Shown: positions 11,317-20,673 of the stretch, piece by piece
How positions within the stretch are numbered: position 1 is the stretch's first letter
How the letters are laid out: every line of letters starts with the position of its first letter
Origin: Paramarasmius palmivorus
Lineage: Eukaryota; Basidiomycota; Agaricomycetes; Agaricales; Marasmiaceae
DNA length: 41,708 bases
Assembly: GCA_037176845.1 (NCBI GenBank)
Contig: JAYKXP010000268.1
Span: 1 to 41,708, forward strand
Direction: 5' to 3'
Program-made: the position numbers and the translations under genes
The notes under the pieces: generated by a model
Database searches by the model: none
What the model saw: the letters and a program-made list of their open reading frames with translations, nothing else
Told to the model about the DNA's origin: nothing

Positions 11317-11541
11317 TTACTGTGCTTCTTGACCAGCAGCTAACGGATCCACTAAAACGCTTCTCCCGTCTGGCAGTGTCGATGTTAGCCTTGTGTAACT
11401 CCTGCATGCGTTATTGAAACCGCCCAGCCAATTTTTTTGCCTGTTAAACATGTCTTCCGGGTTCAAGGCATTGCCTATTGACCAAAGGATAAGTAAACAT
11501 CGACAAAAGATGACAGCAAGGGCTACATACACGGTAATCAA
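11317..11541 (-). other. Conserved WLGxFN block upstream of X1 DUF6535
   Basis: A minus-strand frame ending in a stop at 11317 carries IGNALNPED, KNWLGGFNNACRSYTRL and LPDGRSVLVDPLAAGQEAQ. The same peptide pattern, at the same offset upstream of the DUF6535 exons, is found in X2 and X3. Retention of frame across three diverged copies suggests a past or present exon. Its product is not recognised. It could be an upstream exon of the same gene or a separate small gene. Confidence 0.4.
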
Positions 11542-12430
11542 AGGCTGAACGAATGCCGAGAGGTGAAGCCAGACAGGAAGTGCTCAAGCGTTCACGCCTC
11601 CAAGATCCCCATATAAACTCGCGGTTGGTTCACATTGAGATATCTTCTAGTACCAGTCCTCGTTAGCATGCCATCTCGTCAGAGCGCGAAAAATGTGACT
11701 TACGACTTGATAGAGCCTCCTAGAGCATGTGCTTAGCCTGAGCACCTCTATCCCCAGCTTCTGCTACGTCCTGATGCTCTGAGCCCCAACAACCCTTGAG
11801 CCGAGATCGTGATGCCGCCTGGTCTCAATGCGACAAACTGGTGGTGTCCGGAGGTCCTGGGGTCGTGATATGAAGTCGCTCTGACGCTCGAAAGGTGTAG
11901 GATCCTCGTTCGAATCAGCGTACGGGTATTGATCCCTGTACCATGGGGCGGTGAATCTGAACTAGGCACCCTGGACAGAATACGCGGAAAATCATGGAGG
12001 TGAAGTCTATGTTCATTGTATGGCTCCTGAGCGTCGGTTTGGGATATGAGCTGCATGTTTTGAACCGTCATTGGGAGTCGTCGAATGACATTAACCAGCT
12101 GCAACAGACGCGTCTAGCTCAGCGGTGTAACCTCTAGATAGCTCCTGAGCCCAAAAAGCAGTCGACTTCTCTGGAATTCTCGATTGCTGTAATTGTTCTT
12201 CCTAATCTTGTTTCGTGTCAGATTTAGAGTGAGCCAACTGAAAAGCTAGTTACGACGGACCTAGTAGGCCAAATGCGGGTAGAACATCTAGCTCCTGGAA
12301 ACTGCTAAAATGGTCGTATTTGCACATTTATACGCGATTCCGATTCCAAAAACAATATGAGCAGCTCTAGAAATGTGTATGGGACTATCAAGTGGGGTGT
12401 AGTGGTGGTGGAAGACAAGAAACATTGAGC

Positions 12431-13985
12431 GCCCAATGTCTTCCACAACCCATCACCACACCGTGCTTACTACCCAGTCTCTAGTACCAGTGCAACCGGG
12501 AAGAAGAAATTGACCAGGGATAAAACTAGTCTGAAGGTATGTCATGATCAAGTTATCGACCTCTCTTGTCCTGTAATCCTGGTGTCATCTTCAAACCTAA
12601 CGAATACAGTAGCCCGGCTTCTCTTTGGTCGTTATTCAATCCTACTATTGGTTAGAAGAACATTCCACCGACCGCAATATCACACCTTTCATGCATTCTA
12701 CGTCTCGATGCAGCCTAGACGCTAGTTGCCCACAAGTACCACGACAAACCTGAACATCTCGTTCCAAAGCCAGCTACAACTCCTTGTGCTCTACAACTCC
12801 GCCAATCACAATTGTGGATCGAAATACTGTACTACCTAGTACCGTCGAGTGACTGAAGAATAGGGCGATGTCAGCGAGGGGAGTTCGATATATAGGTACG
12901 CTAATCTCTCAACATGCTACATACTTTCACCGACTCAAAACCTCTCCAGCCCTCAGAACATCCATGTTTCGCGTTCCAAATGCATCAAGAGCCTTGGTTA
13001 ATTGCCTAGACGTCTATCCCGCAACTAGTATCGCGTCCCTTGACTCCCTTTGAAGATATTGTCCGCTCCGCCTGTGTCATCCAGACGACCCTTGTACTAG
13101 CACTATGCATCCTTGCAGAAGTAATACATTGTTATCTGGCACATTAGGAACATACATTGTGTGATAGTGAAAAGGACAGAGGATAACAAAATACAAATCC
13201 AGAGTTCGTAAAGCGAGCAACGACGAAGCTCGTACATGGTAAAGAGTATCTTCCTGTGTCCGTCTAGTCCTTCTTAGCATGACCTCGCGACGTAGACGAC
13301 ATCCCTCAACTCCGCTATACCCTCATGCACCCTTCCCTTCACCACCTCCCTTCTCTACACCACCCAGAATCCGATGTTCATTATCGCCAGGAACTGACAC
13401 CAAAGATCCCGTCCTTCCGATTCAAGGTCAACCCCTTCCGTCACTCCAGGGGATTCTCTACTGGCAGCGACGATCTCAGAGCCCAGTGATGCTACACCCC
13501 TCGGGTCGGAACCTCGATAGTGCTCATCTTCGGAACGTGGTGACGAAGGAGTAGCAGATGTTGCAGCTCCTGAGAGTGTTGGAGAACGTTGCTATAGCAT
13601 GAGGCGTTGAACTCGAAGATTGGTCGTCGTCGTCGGTATGAGCGGAAGGATCTGGGGGTATTGTGAGTCTTCATAGGTCTTCATCAGACGATTGAGGTGA
13701 GCTGCAGGTCGTATATCTTGATCGTGGATATCAGGAATCATTGAGCCACTCGGATTCAATGATATCGCCTACCACGAACATTCACCAAACCCCAACTCTA
13801 CTTCAAAAACGCATGAAGTCCCGCGAACTATCCCAACCAACTCCGCCTAATCACACCTAACCCCTGCGAGACTCCGGGGTGAACTTCCCGGTGATAGGTC
13901 GCGAGGCAGGGAATATCAGGGAATATCATGCTCGGGAAGGCTAGGTCTTGGGGTGATGCGTGGTTGCGTTTATGCTGCGGCGGGT
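12431..13985. repeat. Repeated segment Y, copy 1
   Basis: Similar by eye, start to end, to 18382-19965. Shared landmarks include CATCACCACACCG near 12450, TAGCCCGGCTTCTCTT near 12610, GGATCGAAATACTGTACTAC near 12815, AAGAGCCTTGGTTAAT near 12987, AAAGCGAGCAACGACGAAGC near 13210, GGCAGCGACGATCTCAGAGC near 13460 and GCGAGACTCCGGGGTGA near 13865. Short plus-strand peptides are partly conserved between copies (HIGTxIxQxAT, SRALVNxLDVxPATxIA), but no intact gene is recognisable. X1 and Y1 together form a unit of about 3.7 kb that was duplicated to X2-Y2. Confidence 0.75.
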
Positions 13986-15689
13986 AGGTGCGTAGTAGGT
14001 GTTGGGTAGAGTGGCAAGGGTTAGAGTCGCCAGTATGACCCCCCTTGCCAACTTGGAGCTGTCATTTCTTGCACTCAGCAAAAAGGATTGTCACACGGAG
14101 AAGGTTCAGAACATACCATTCGCAGATATCAAGCTTCAATGTCTCTTCCTAACCCCTTCATAACCTGCACCCATTATGTCTTCCCTCACAATTCGACACG
14201 ATACCCAGATGCCATCGAACCAAAACCATAGGGAGTGGCATCAATTTGCTGGATCGTTGGCGTGTCGGAACCTTGGCGAAACCTGTCGTTCTGGCAGCAA
14301 AGTTCCAGAAAAGGGATAGGTATCAATGCCTCGAGGTTTCGACGTTCAGCCCTCAAAGGAACGACGAAACCTAGCGGACATCCAGGATCTCGTAAAAAGG
14401 TCAAATCCTTCTACGAGGACACTAGCTTGGGCTCGTGGATTGAGATTCGGTGTGGGTATAGCTCCTACAACTACCACTTTCAGGCATGAAGTAGCGAGGC
14501 ATTACCCACACCTACATCCGGGGCTCTTTATGCCACCTAGATGGCTAGTACGACTCTGGAGGCTAACCCAGGTTCTGACTTTAGAAGATATGAATTTGGA
14601 GGATATGGGGAAGAGCTGGAACGCGAGATGGGATGAGGGTAAAGGGCTCGCTGTTGCTGCCACACCGAGATAGTTGCGTCTCGAGGAGGAAGCAGGTGGG
14701 GGTGTAGTAACGCGACAGCAACATGGCAACGAAAACCACAGTTCCTGAGTTCGCAGAAGTCTAACGCTGGGCCTCTGTGAGAATGTAGACGCCGCTATAG
14801 CTGATATGGTGTGTATCAGTAAGGCGCGTTCAAAGATCGAGGAACAGCAAGTACTTACCCTGGATGTTGCACGTCCAGATCAACCATCTACTCCACCACA
14901 CTGGTCTTTGGATATAGGCCTATCATCACCGCATTATCACGTTCGCGACTTTGTGGAAGGGACAACACAAAAGTCGATAGTGGGCACGAGCAAAGGGAGC
15001 GTGCGGAACTTGTAGTGTTTGGGGGAATTCATGGTTGCGGTATGAGGGCAAATCACGAGAAAGGAGGTCGTGAGTGTTGCGTAGAAGCTTGTCCTGCGGA
15101 GTCCTGAGAGGTGGGGACAGGAAATGTGTAGCGTGAGGGCGAGGATGCAATGTTAGAGCAAAGGCGGCTGGACGCCTGGTTGTAGTGGGATGTGTAAGAC
15201 CCATGTCGCGTGAATAGCGTTGGCTGATGTTGTGTTGAGGTCTTGTAGCAGTTTAAATGTGAAGGGGATGGCGGTGGTGTCGGGGAGCGTGTTTCAGTGA
15301 GGACAACACATCTTGAGAGGTATATATGGCGTTCTGGGCTTGTGTTTACCTAGGAGGAGCTATGAGTGACAGTGAAAACCGTAGAGTAGCCTATACATAC
15401 CGGAATCTCGATGTCATGCCTTGAACGATTCGAAATTGAAGTCGATTTCTGCTAGGGTGCTAGAAGGTATATTAGATCTAAAAGCGGCGCAAAGAAAACA
15501 GTTGAACATACCTCTATAGGCTTGCAGAGACGAACACCCTTTGAACGAGGTGGTCGTTTTGAGCAGAAAAGTGCCGCCGGCATAGTGCCCACTCAGTGAC
15601 TCGGTTATTTCTCATCTTAGACGTTTAGGAAGATCGGAAACCCATATCCAACACATACTATGGTCGTAGTTCTCATTTGCTACTGCTCG
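13986..15689. other. Spacer between duplicated units, no gene recognised
   Basis: Contains unremarkable open frames on both strands (for example plus 14326-14673, 115 codons), with no domain, no paired splice signals that I trust, and no visible match to the X, Y or Z segments. I call no gene here. Confidence 0.35.
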
Positions 15690-15789
15690 CTCTACCTAAT
15701 CACATTGCTCTCGTCGATACCTTGTCTACCTGTTCAATACACGCCGACTGTCCATAACAGCCATCATCCATCTCCGGTCTCATCCCCAC

Positions 15790-16417
15790 AAGAACAGACC
15801 AACCACCAACCAATAACGCCAGGCACGATAGCAGTCAACGAAACAGCAAATGAAACAGGATGTAATTCTCGCAAAAGATACAGAATCCCTACAAAGAAAA
15901 AACAACGCCGCAGTTCCAAGCGCCGACGTCATACGAAGAACATTCGGCTTCTTTTGACGGCTGCTGCTTGCACGCAACCCCGAAGAAGGTGAAGCTGAGG
16001 CCTCAGCTCACGAACCAAAGGCATTTGATAAGGATCGTGGACGTTGTAACGGTCTGCGATGCGTTTGGTTGTAGGAGTAGGAGCTTCTGTTGGAAAGATA
16101 AAGCCATGGCAACGACTGGATCCTCGAGCTTTGGGTACGGTCCGACGAGGAATGCGACAACAACGATAGAGAAAAAACTTCCCTGATGGTCATAGCGTTA
16201 GATCACTGTTCACATAGTATGCGTACCAACTTACAAAAATGATTAGGACATCGATGTCATCTTTTAAAGCCTTCATCTGTCCTTCGTTCGAGGCAGTTGC
16301 TTTCTCGGATGATCTATCAACAACCGGTTTCGTGTCCATGGTCTCCTCCGTCGGCTTAGCCGTCGCACGTTGGACCCGAATTCGAACAACGCCTATTGTC
16401 GGTTTTTCTTCAGGCAT
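15790..16417 (-). pseudogene. X2: short DUF6535 copy with internal stops
   Basis: Exon 1 (ending near 16237) runs from MPEEKPTIGVV to MKALKDDIDVLIIF, the DUF6535 lead-in, and is followed by GTAAGT and a CAG acceptor near 16187. Exon 2 begins GSFFSIVVVAFLVGPYPKLE and continues STILIKCLWFVS, then meets an in-frame TGA inside the second membrane segment before GLSFTFFGVACKQQ resumes; further stops follow. The lesions differ from those in X1 and X3, so the copies decayed independently after duplication. Confidence 0.75.
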
Positions 16418-16559
16418 ACTTCCAATACCGCTTGCCTTTGCGCTCTACGCAAATGGTCAGCGAAATCTGCGTCTGGCGAACAGTTTCACGGTACGTACCA
16501 TTCTGAACGGTTCCCAAGTGCAGAGTAGACGGTAGATAACAAGCAATTCCGCGAATCGA

Positions 16560-16760
16560 CTGCGCTCTTGACCCACAACTAATGGATCACGGATCCATCG
16601 AGAAACACCTTCTCCCGGCCGGCAGAGTGTCAACATTGGCCTCGTGGAATTCCTGTACGCGTCGTTGAAAGCGCCAAGCCAAAGTTTCCCTAGTAAACGA
16701 TTTTTCCGAATCCAGAACACGGCCTATGGGATAAGGAATGAGTAAACGGCGGCGAAAGAA
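16560..16760 (-). other. Conserved WLGxFN block upstream of X2 DUF6535
   Basis: Homologous to 11317-11541. In one frame it reads WLGAFNDAYRNSTR followed by DPLVVGQE, while the preceding IGRVLDSEK part is in another frame, so this copy is frameshifted relative to X1. Confidence 0.4.
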
Positions 16761-17605
16761 GGAATGGAGGGCCACATACATGTGTAAGGGCGGTAATCCG
16801 AAAAGACTAGACCAGCCGTTGAAGCTCACGCGTAGTCTTTGAACGCAACTGCCAAGCATTCAATTCGAAAGAACCTCCGGCTCTACGCATTGATGTATGA
16901 TTTACCGAAACTAGTAGCAGTTGTCAGCGTTCAGTCGTCTGGCAATACGGAAAAATGTGCCTCACAAAATCAACTCTTCTCCTAGTCACACACCCCATCC
17001 ACACCACCTGTTCCCTCATCTTCTATGGCGTCCTGCGTTCCAGCAACCCTTATACGACATCGTGATGCTGCCCAGTTCCAACGCGATGAACTAGTGGCTG
17101 CTAGTACTCCTTTGAAGGTTGTGATGTAAAATGACGTTCTGAGAGGAATAACCAGCAAGGCGGCGTATACGACGCGCATCCTTGTCCGAGCCTGGATAGG
17201 TTTTCTCAGGCCGAGCGTTGTTTTTGGCATGAGGTGGTGAATTCGGGGTGTTGGTCAATGGAATGAGGGAAGGAATACAACAGACGCATCCGTGAGCTCG
17301 GTGTGACCTCCTTGAACGCAAAATGAAGTCGATTTTTCTGGAGTTCTTCATTGCAGTCATTATTCTTCCTAATCTTGTTTCGTGCCAGATTTAGAGTGAG
17401 TCAGATTAAAAGCCTAGCTACAACGAACCTAGACCAAATGACCCGTAGAACGCCTCGCTCCTGGGGACTACTGAAGTGGTCGTGTTTGTATGTTTGAACG
17501 TGAAATTCCAAAACCCATATGCGCACCCGTAGGAATGTGTATGAGAACCATCGAGTAGGTGTAGTGGTGGTAAAAGACAAGGAATGTTGAGCGCTTACAT
17601 AGACC

Positions 17606-17608
17606 AAT
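17606..17608. repeat. Left putative target-site duplication (AAT)
   Basis: The trinucleotide AAT precedes the left inverted repeat and recurs right after the right one (18382-18384). Removing the element and one AAT restores CCAATGTCTTCCAC, which matches the uninterrupted paralogous junction near 12428-12440. A TA duplication (17608-17609 and 18381-18382) is an alternative reading of the same bases. Confidence 0.55.
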
Positions 17609-17669
17609 AGTGAGTTTGCGCACGTGCCATATTAGCCAATATTGGCTTTTTTCTCTTGCGCGTAGCCAA
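17609..17669 (+). repeat. Left terminal inverted repeat
   Basis: Pairs with 18321-18381. Starts AGTGAGTTTGCGCACG; includes the GCCAATATTGGC palindrome. Confidence 0.85.
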
Positions 17670-18320
17670 CGCGCTCCACAACGCTGTTTGGGCGAAAATA
17701 ATTCAAATTATCACTGATACTCCTCAATTTTTTTTAACTACTGACATGAAAAGCTTTGTTACGGTGTATATAATCCTCCCTAAGACCCTCAGGAGGTAGG
17801 TGTCAGTGTTTAGTTGACTTTCAAGTCATTTTCAAGTCAATCGCAATCATGCTGTTACTGCAGCTTGAATTGCACGGAGATCGTCTCAAAACCTATGCAG
17901 TATAGATATGTGAGCCGCAGAAATGGAAAGGGGACATTAGATATCCTGATTGCATATCCACGACTCCAACCGTGACATCGGTTTGCATGGAAGTGGATGC
18001 CGAGGTATAATAATGGTCGGAAGGCGGTCTTCTCAATGTTCAAAGCTGTAGGGAAGCGTCAAGAAAGTCAGTTTGAGCATTCAGGAGTCATTAAGCAGGC
18101 ATCCGCACCAGAATTATTGCCTCCAGAGTGTTATCTAGCCCAAACAGAATAATATGCCTCTTTTCATACATCTTGACTCTGGAGATCACAGCCAAGTCTT
18201 CCAGATGATTCAGGGAGTTGTCTTGAGGCTCGTGAATGGCGTACGTTGAGTTTGAATGGGAGTGAACGCAGCTATCGTTCTGAACGACGCGGAGGAACGG
18301 GGTCGGAGGCTGGAGCCACG

Positions 18321-18381
18321 GTGGCTATGCGCAAGAGAAAATTGCCAATATTGGCTAATCTGGCTCGTGCGCAAACTCACT
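18321..18381 (-). repeat. Right terminal inverted repeat
   Basis: Reverse complement of the left arm with scattered mismatches; ends CGTGCGCAAACTCACT on the plus strand. Confidence 0.85.
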
Positions 18382-19965
18382 AATGTCTTCCACCGCAACC
18401 CATCACCACACCGCGTCTACCTCTCAGTCTCTGGCACCAATGCAACTGAAGAGGAGAATTTGAATATCGATAGAGCTATTTCGAAGGTACGTCAGGGTAT
18501 CGACCTCTCTTCCGCTGTATAGTCTCACTTTCGAACCTCAACACAGTAGCCCGACCTCTCTTCGGTCGTTATCGTCCATTTCAATTCTACCATTGGGTAG
18601 AAGATCACTCCACCGACCGTAATATCACGCCTCTCATGCGTTCCACGTCTCGTTACAACCTAGACGCTAGTTGCCTATGTACAAGCACTACGCCAAACCT
18701 GAACATCCCCAGCTACGACAGCTTCCTCGTGCTCTCCGAAACTCCGCCAATCACAATCGTGGATTGAAATACTGTACTACCTTCGAGGGATTGAGGAAAC
18801 GAGTGAGGTCAGCTAGGATACTTCGACATATAGGTACGCCAATCGTCCAGTACGCTACATGTTTTCACCGATACTCAAACACTCCAGGCCTCCGAACATC
18901 CATACGCCGCGTACTAAATGTATCAAGAGCCTTGGTTAATCGTCTAGACGTCCATCCCGCAACTAGAATCGCGTTTCCTTCTCCCTTCGAAGATTTTGTG
19001 TCCGTTCAAGCTTTCCGCTCCACTTCTATCATCCGGACGACTTTTGTATCGCCCCTAAGGCTACCTGTGCAAAAGAAATACATTGATATTTGTTACTTTC
19101 GAAGAATACAATTTGAGATAGTGAAAAGAAAAGAATACATAGCAAAATGCAAGTCCACAGATCGTAAAGCGAGCAACGACGAAGCTCGTACATAGAGTAT
19201 CTTCCTGTGTCCATCTCCTCAACCTAGTACTTCTTAGCACGACCTCGCTATGCAGACGGCACTCCTTAACCCAAAGCATCCTCACGCAGCCCCCTTTACC
19301 ACCTCCCTTCTCGACACCACCCGATGTTCACTACCGCCAGGAACTAACGCCGAAGAAACCATTCCAGGTCGTCGTTTGAACTCCGAATCAACTCTTTCCG
19401 TCACTCCAGGCGACTTTCTACCGGCAGCGACGATCTCAGAGCCCAGAGTTACTACACCCCTTCACCCCTTGAGTCGGAACCTCAATACTGCTCATCTTCT
19501 GAGCGGGATGACGAAGAACCAGTAGATGTTGTAGTTCCTTGGATATTGGAGAACGTCGCTCAGGCCCTGATAAATTCTGAGGTAGCGAAATCAAAGATGG
19601 GTCGTCGATGGAATGCTGAGAGGGATCTGGGGGTATTGTGGGTTCTTCGTTTGACAATCGAGGTGAGCTACAGGCTGCGCATCTTGATTCTGGATATCAG
19701 GAACTTGAACCATTGACGATACCACGAACATTAACTCATGTGCTGGACCTGCAACCCCCAACACCACCTTCGACCGTACCAATCCCTCTCCGCTCTTTCA
19801 AAAACGCATGGTGACCCCCCAAACTATCCCAAATAGCTCTACCATAATCACGCTTAACGCCCGCGAGACTCCGGGGTGAGCTTTCCGGTGCTAGGTCGGG
19901 AGGCAGGGTATATCATGCTTGGGTATGTCTTTAGGTGATTAATGGTCGCGTTCATGGGTAAGGGG
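18382..19965. repeat. Repeated segment Y, copy 2
   Basis: Second copy of segment Y, colinear with 12431-13985. It follows X2 as Y1 follows X1, apart from the transposon between them. Small indels throughout separate the copies. It keeps the landmarks AAAGCGAGCAACGACGAAGC near 19157, GGCAGCGACGATCTCAGAGC near 19423 and GCGAGACTCCGGGGTGA near 19863. Confidence 0.75.
18671..19195 (+). CDS. Hypothetical open frame in segment Y2, possibly spurious
   Basis: A 174-codon open frame, Arg-rich, with no recognisable domain, membrane segment or splice support. Its central part (RHIGTPIVQYATCFHR, SRALVNRLDVHPATRIA) is also open in Y1 at 12868-13053 but the rest is not. Partial conservation between paralogous DNA copies is expected even without coding, so this is weak support. 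A decayed gene in another frame is equally possible: the block LRQSQ.WIEILYYL is shared by both copies in a different plus frame near 12800-12840 and 18740-18780. Confidence 0.15.
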   Translation: MPMYKHYAKPEHPQLRQLPRALRNSANHNRGLKYCTTFEGLRKRVRSARILRHIGTPIVQYATCFHRYSNTPGLRTSIRRVLNVSRALVNRLDVHPATRIAFPSPFEDFVSVQAFRSTSIIRTTFVSPLRLPVQKKYIDICYFRRIQFEIVKRKEYIAKCKSTDRKASNDEART

Positions 19966-20673
19966 ATGGCGTGGGGAGGAGTGGGCAATATCCTTGCTTG
20001 CTGATGTGCATTGTGTGGGTGTAGGATGTGTTGGATAGAAGGGTGGTGGTTGTGAGTGCATAAGAGTCGTTTCGCGAGATAGCTGGAATTGGTGACTCGA
20101 ATGATGACATCGTCTTTACGTGTCCATACCATGTTTTTCCCCTTCTTCGCTCTCGAGGAATAGATCGTGCTAGAAGAGGTCAGTCGTTCAAGGGAATGAA
20201 AAGGTCATAATGGCAGCTTTTGTCGCAGTGCCCGATCGAGCTCATCTCAGCGTTAAAAGGGGAAGCGAGTTTGTTCGCATTCAACAAGAATCCGCTCTTT
20301 TCCCTGTACATCTGACTTGATATCCTACATCTCAGTACAAGTACCATGCCGCTCGGATATACAAGATACGACACCAGACAAAAGCCAACACCAATGAACG
20401 CGGAACATCGACCTGACCTCAGAATACCACATCTTGAGGTTGTGTCGCCATCCACTCAAATGCCCTGCGACGAACCATATACCGTCGATTATTTTCGAGA
20501 TTGTCCGGTTAAGGGAATGGAACTTCGAGTCGGCTCAGAATGCAGTCTAAGCACTTTGTTCATTCTCTGTCTCTCCGGGGAGCGGTGCTACCTCAACGTT
20601 CTGAGCATGAGCTAATGAAACAACGCCTGGACTACGGAAACACAAACCTTGTCCGCCAAACGAGCTCCGCCTC
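19966..20673. other. Spacer between Y2 and Z2, includes Z2 3' flank
   Basis: No recognisable gene. Immediately below the Z2 stop, on the minus strand, an intron-like sequence (GTTTGTGTTTCC..) leads to a short stretch encoding VEVAPLPGETE (about 20547-20600), which resembles the start of the Z1 tail exons (PLPGET). I read it as a remnant of another tail exon now outside the reading frame. Confidence 0.4.

Larger units (their letters stand above)
10255..12430 (-). repeat. Repeated segment X, copy 1
   Basis: One of three diverged copies (see also 15690-17605 and 27530-29640), all in the same orientation. Landmarks shared in order, left to right: an AAGCTAAAAACCGA-like or equivalent 3' flank, the damaged DUF6535 exons, the conserved block encoding a WLGxFNxA peptide, a CATCTCGTCAGAGCGCGAAAAATGTGACTT-type landmark (given here as the stretch near 11671-11702; matched near 28947-28978), a CTAATCTTGTTTCG stretch near 12200 (matched near 17376), and a GTGGTGGAAGACAAG stretch near 12400 (matched near 17565 and 29600). 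Confidence 0.75.
15690..17605 (-). repeat. Repeated segment X, copy 2
   Basis: Second copy of segment X, in the same orientation as X1 and X3 and more eroded. It shares the CTCATCCCC/CATCC-type 3' flank, the DUF6535 exons, the WLGxFN block (about 16560-16760), the CTAATCTTGTTTCGTGCCAG landmark near 17376 and the GTGGTGGTAAAAGACAAGG landmark near 17565. Its right end is interrupted by the inverted-repeat element at 17609. Confidence 0.7.
17609..18381. mobile_element. Non-autonomous inverted-repeat DNA transposon (MITE-like), 773 bp
   Basis: The two ends are imperfect inverted repeats about 60 nt long. The left starts AGTGAGTTTGCGCACG, continues GCCA.ATTAGCCAATATTGGC and TTTTCTCTTGCGC; the right end is the reverse complement with only a few differences. 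Each arm contains the perfect 12-bp palindrome GCCAATATTGGC. No transposase is visible: the longest internal frames are about 60-90 codons without a known domain. It lies precisely where segments X2 and Y2 should abut. The X1/Y1 junction, its paralog, lacks it, so insertion happened after the X-Y unit duplicated. The superfamily cannot be fixed from a 2-3 bp target duplication alone. Confidence 0.85.

Noticed and set aside
14326..14673. 115-codon plus-strand open frame
   Set aside because: No paralog in the duplicated units, no recognisable motif, no intron support.
17855..18043. Possible transposase fragment inside the inverted-repeat element
   Set aside because: The 62-codon frame shows no DDE, HTH or other transposase motif, so the element is treated as non-autonomous.
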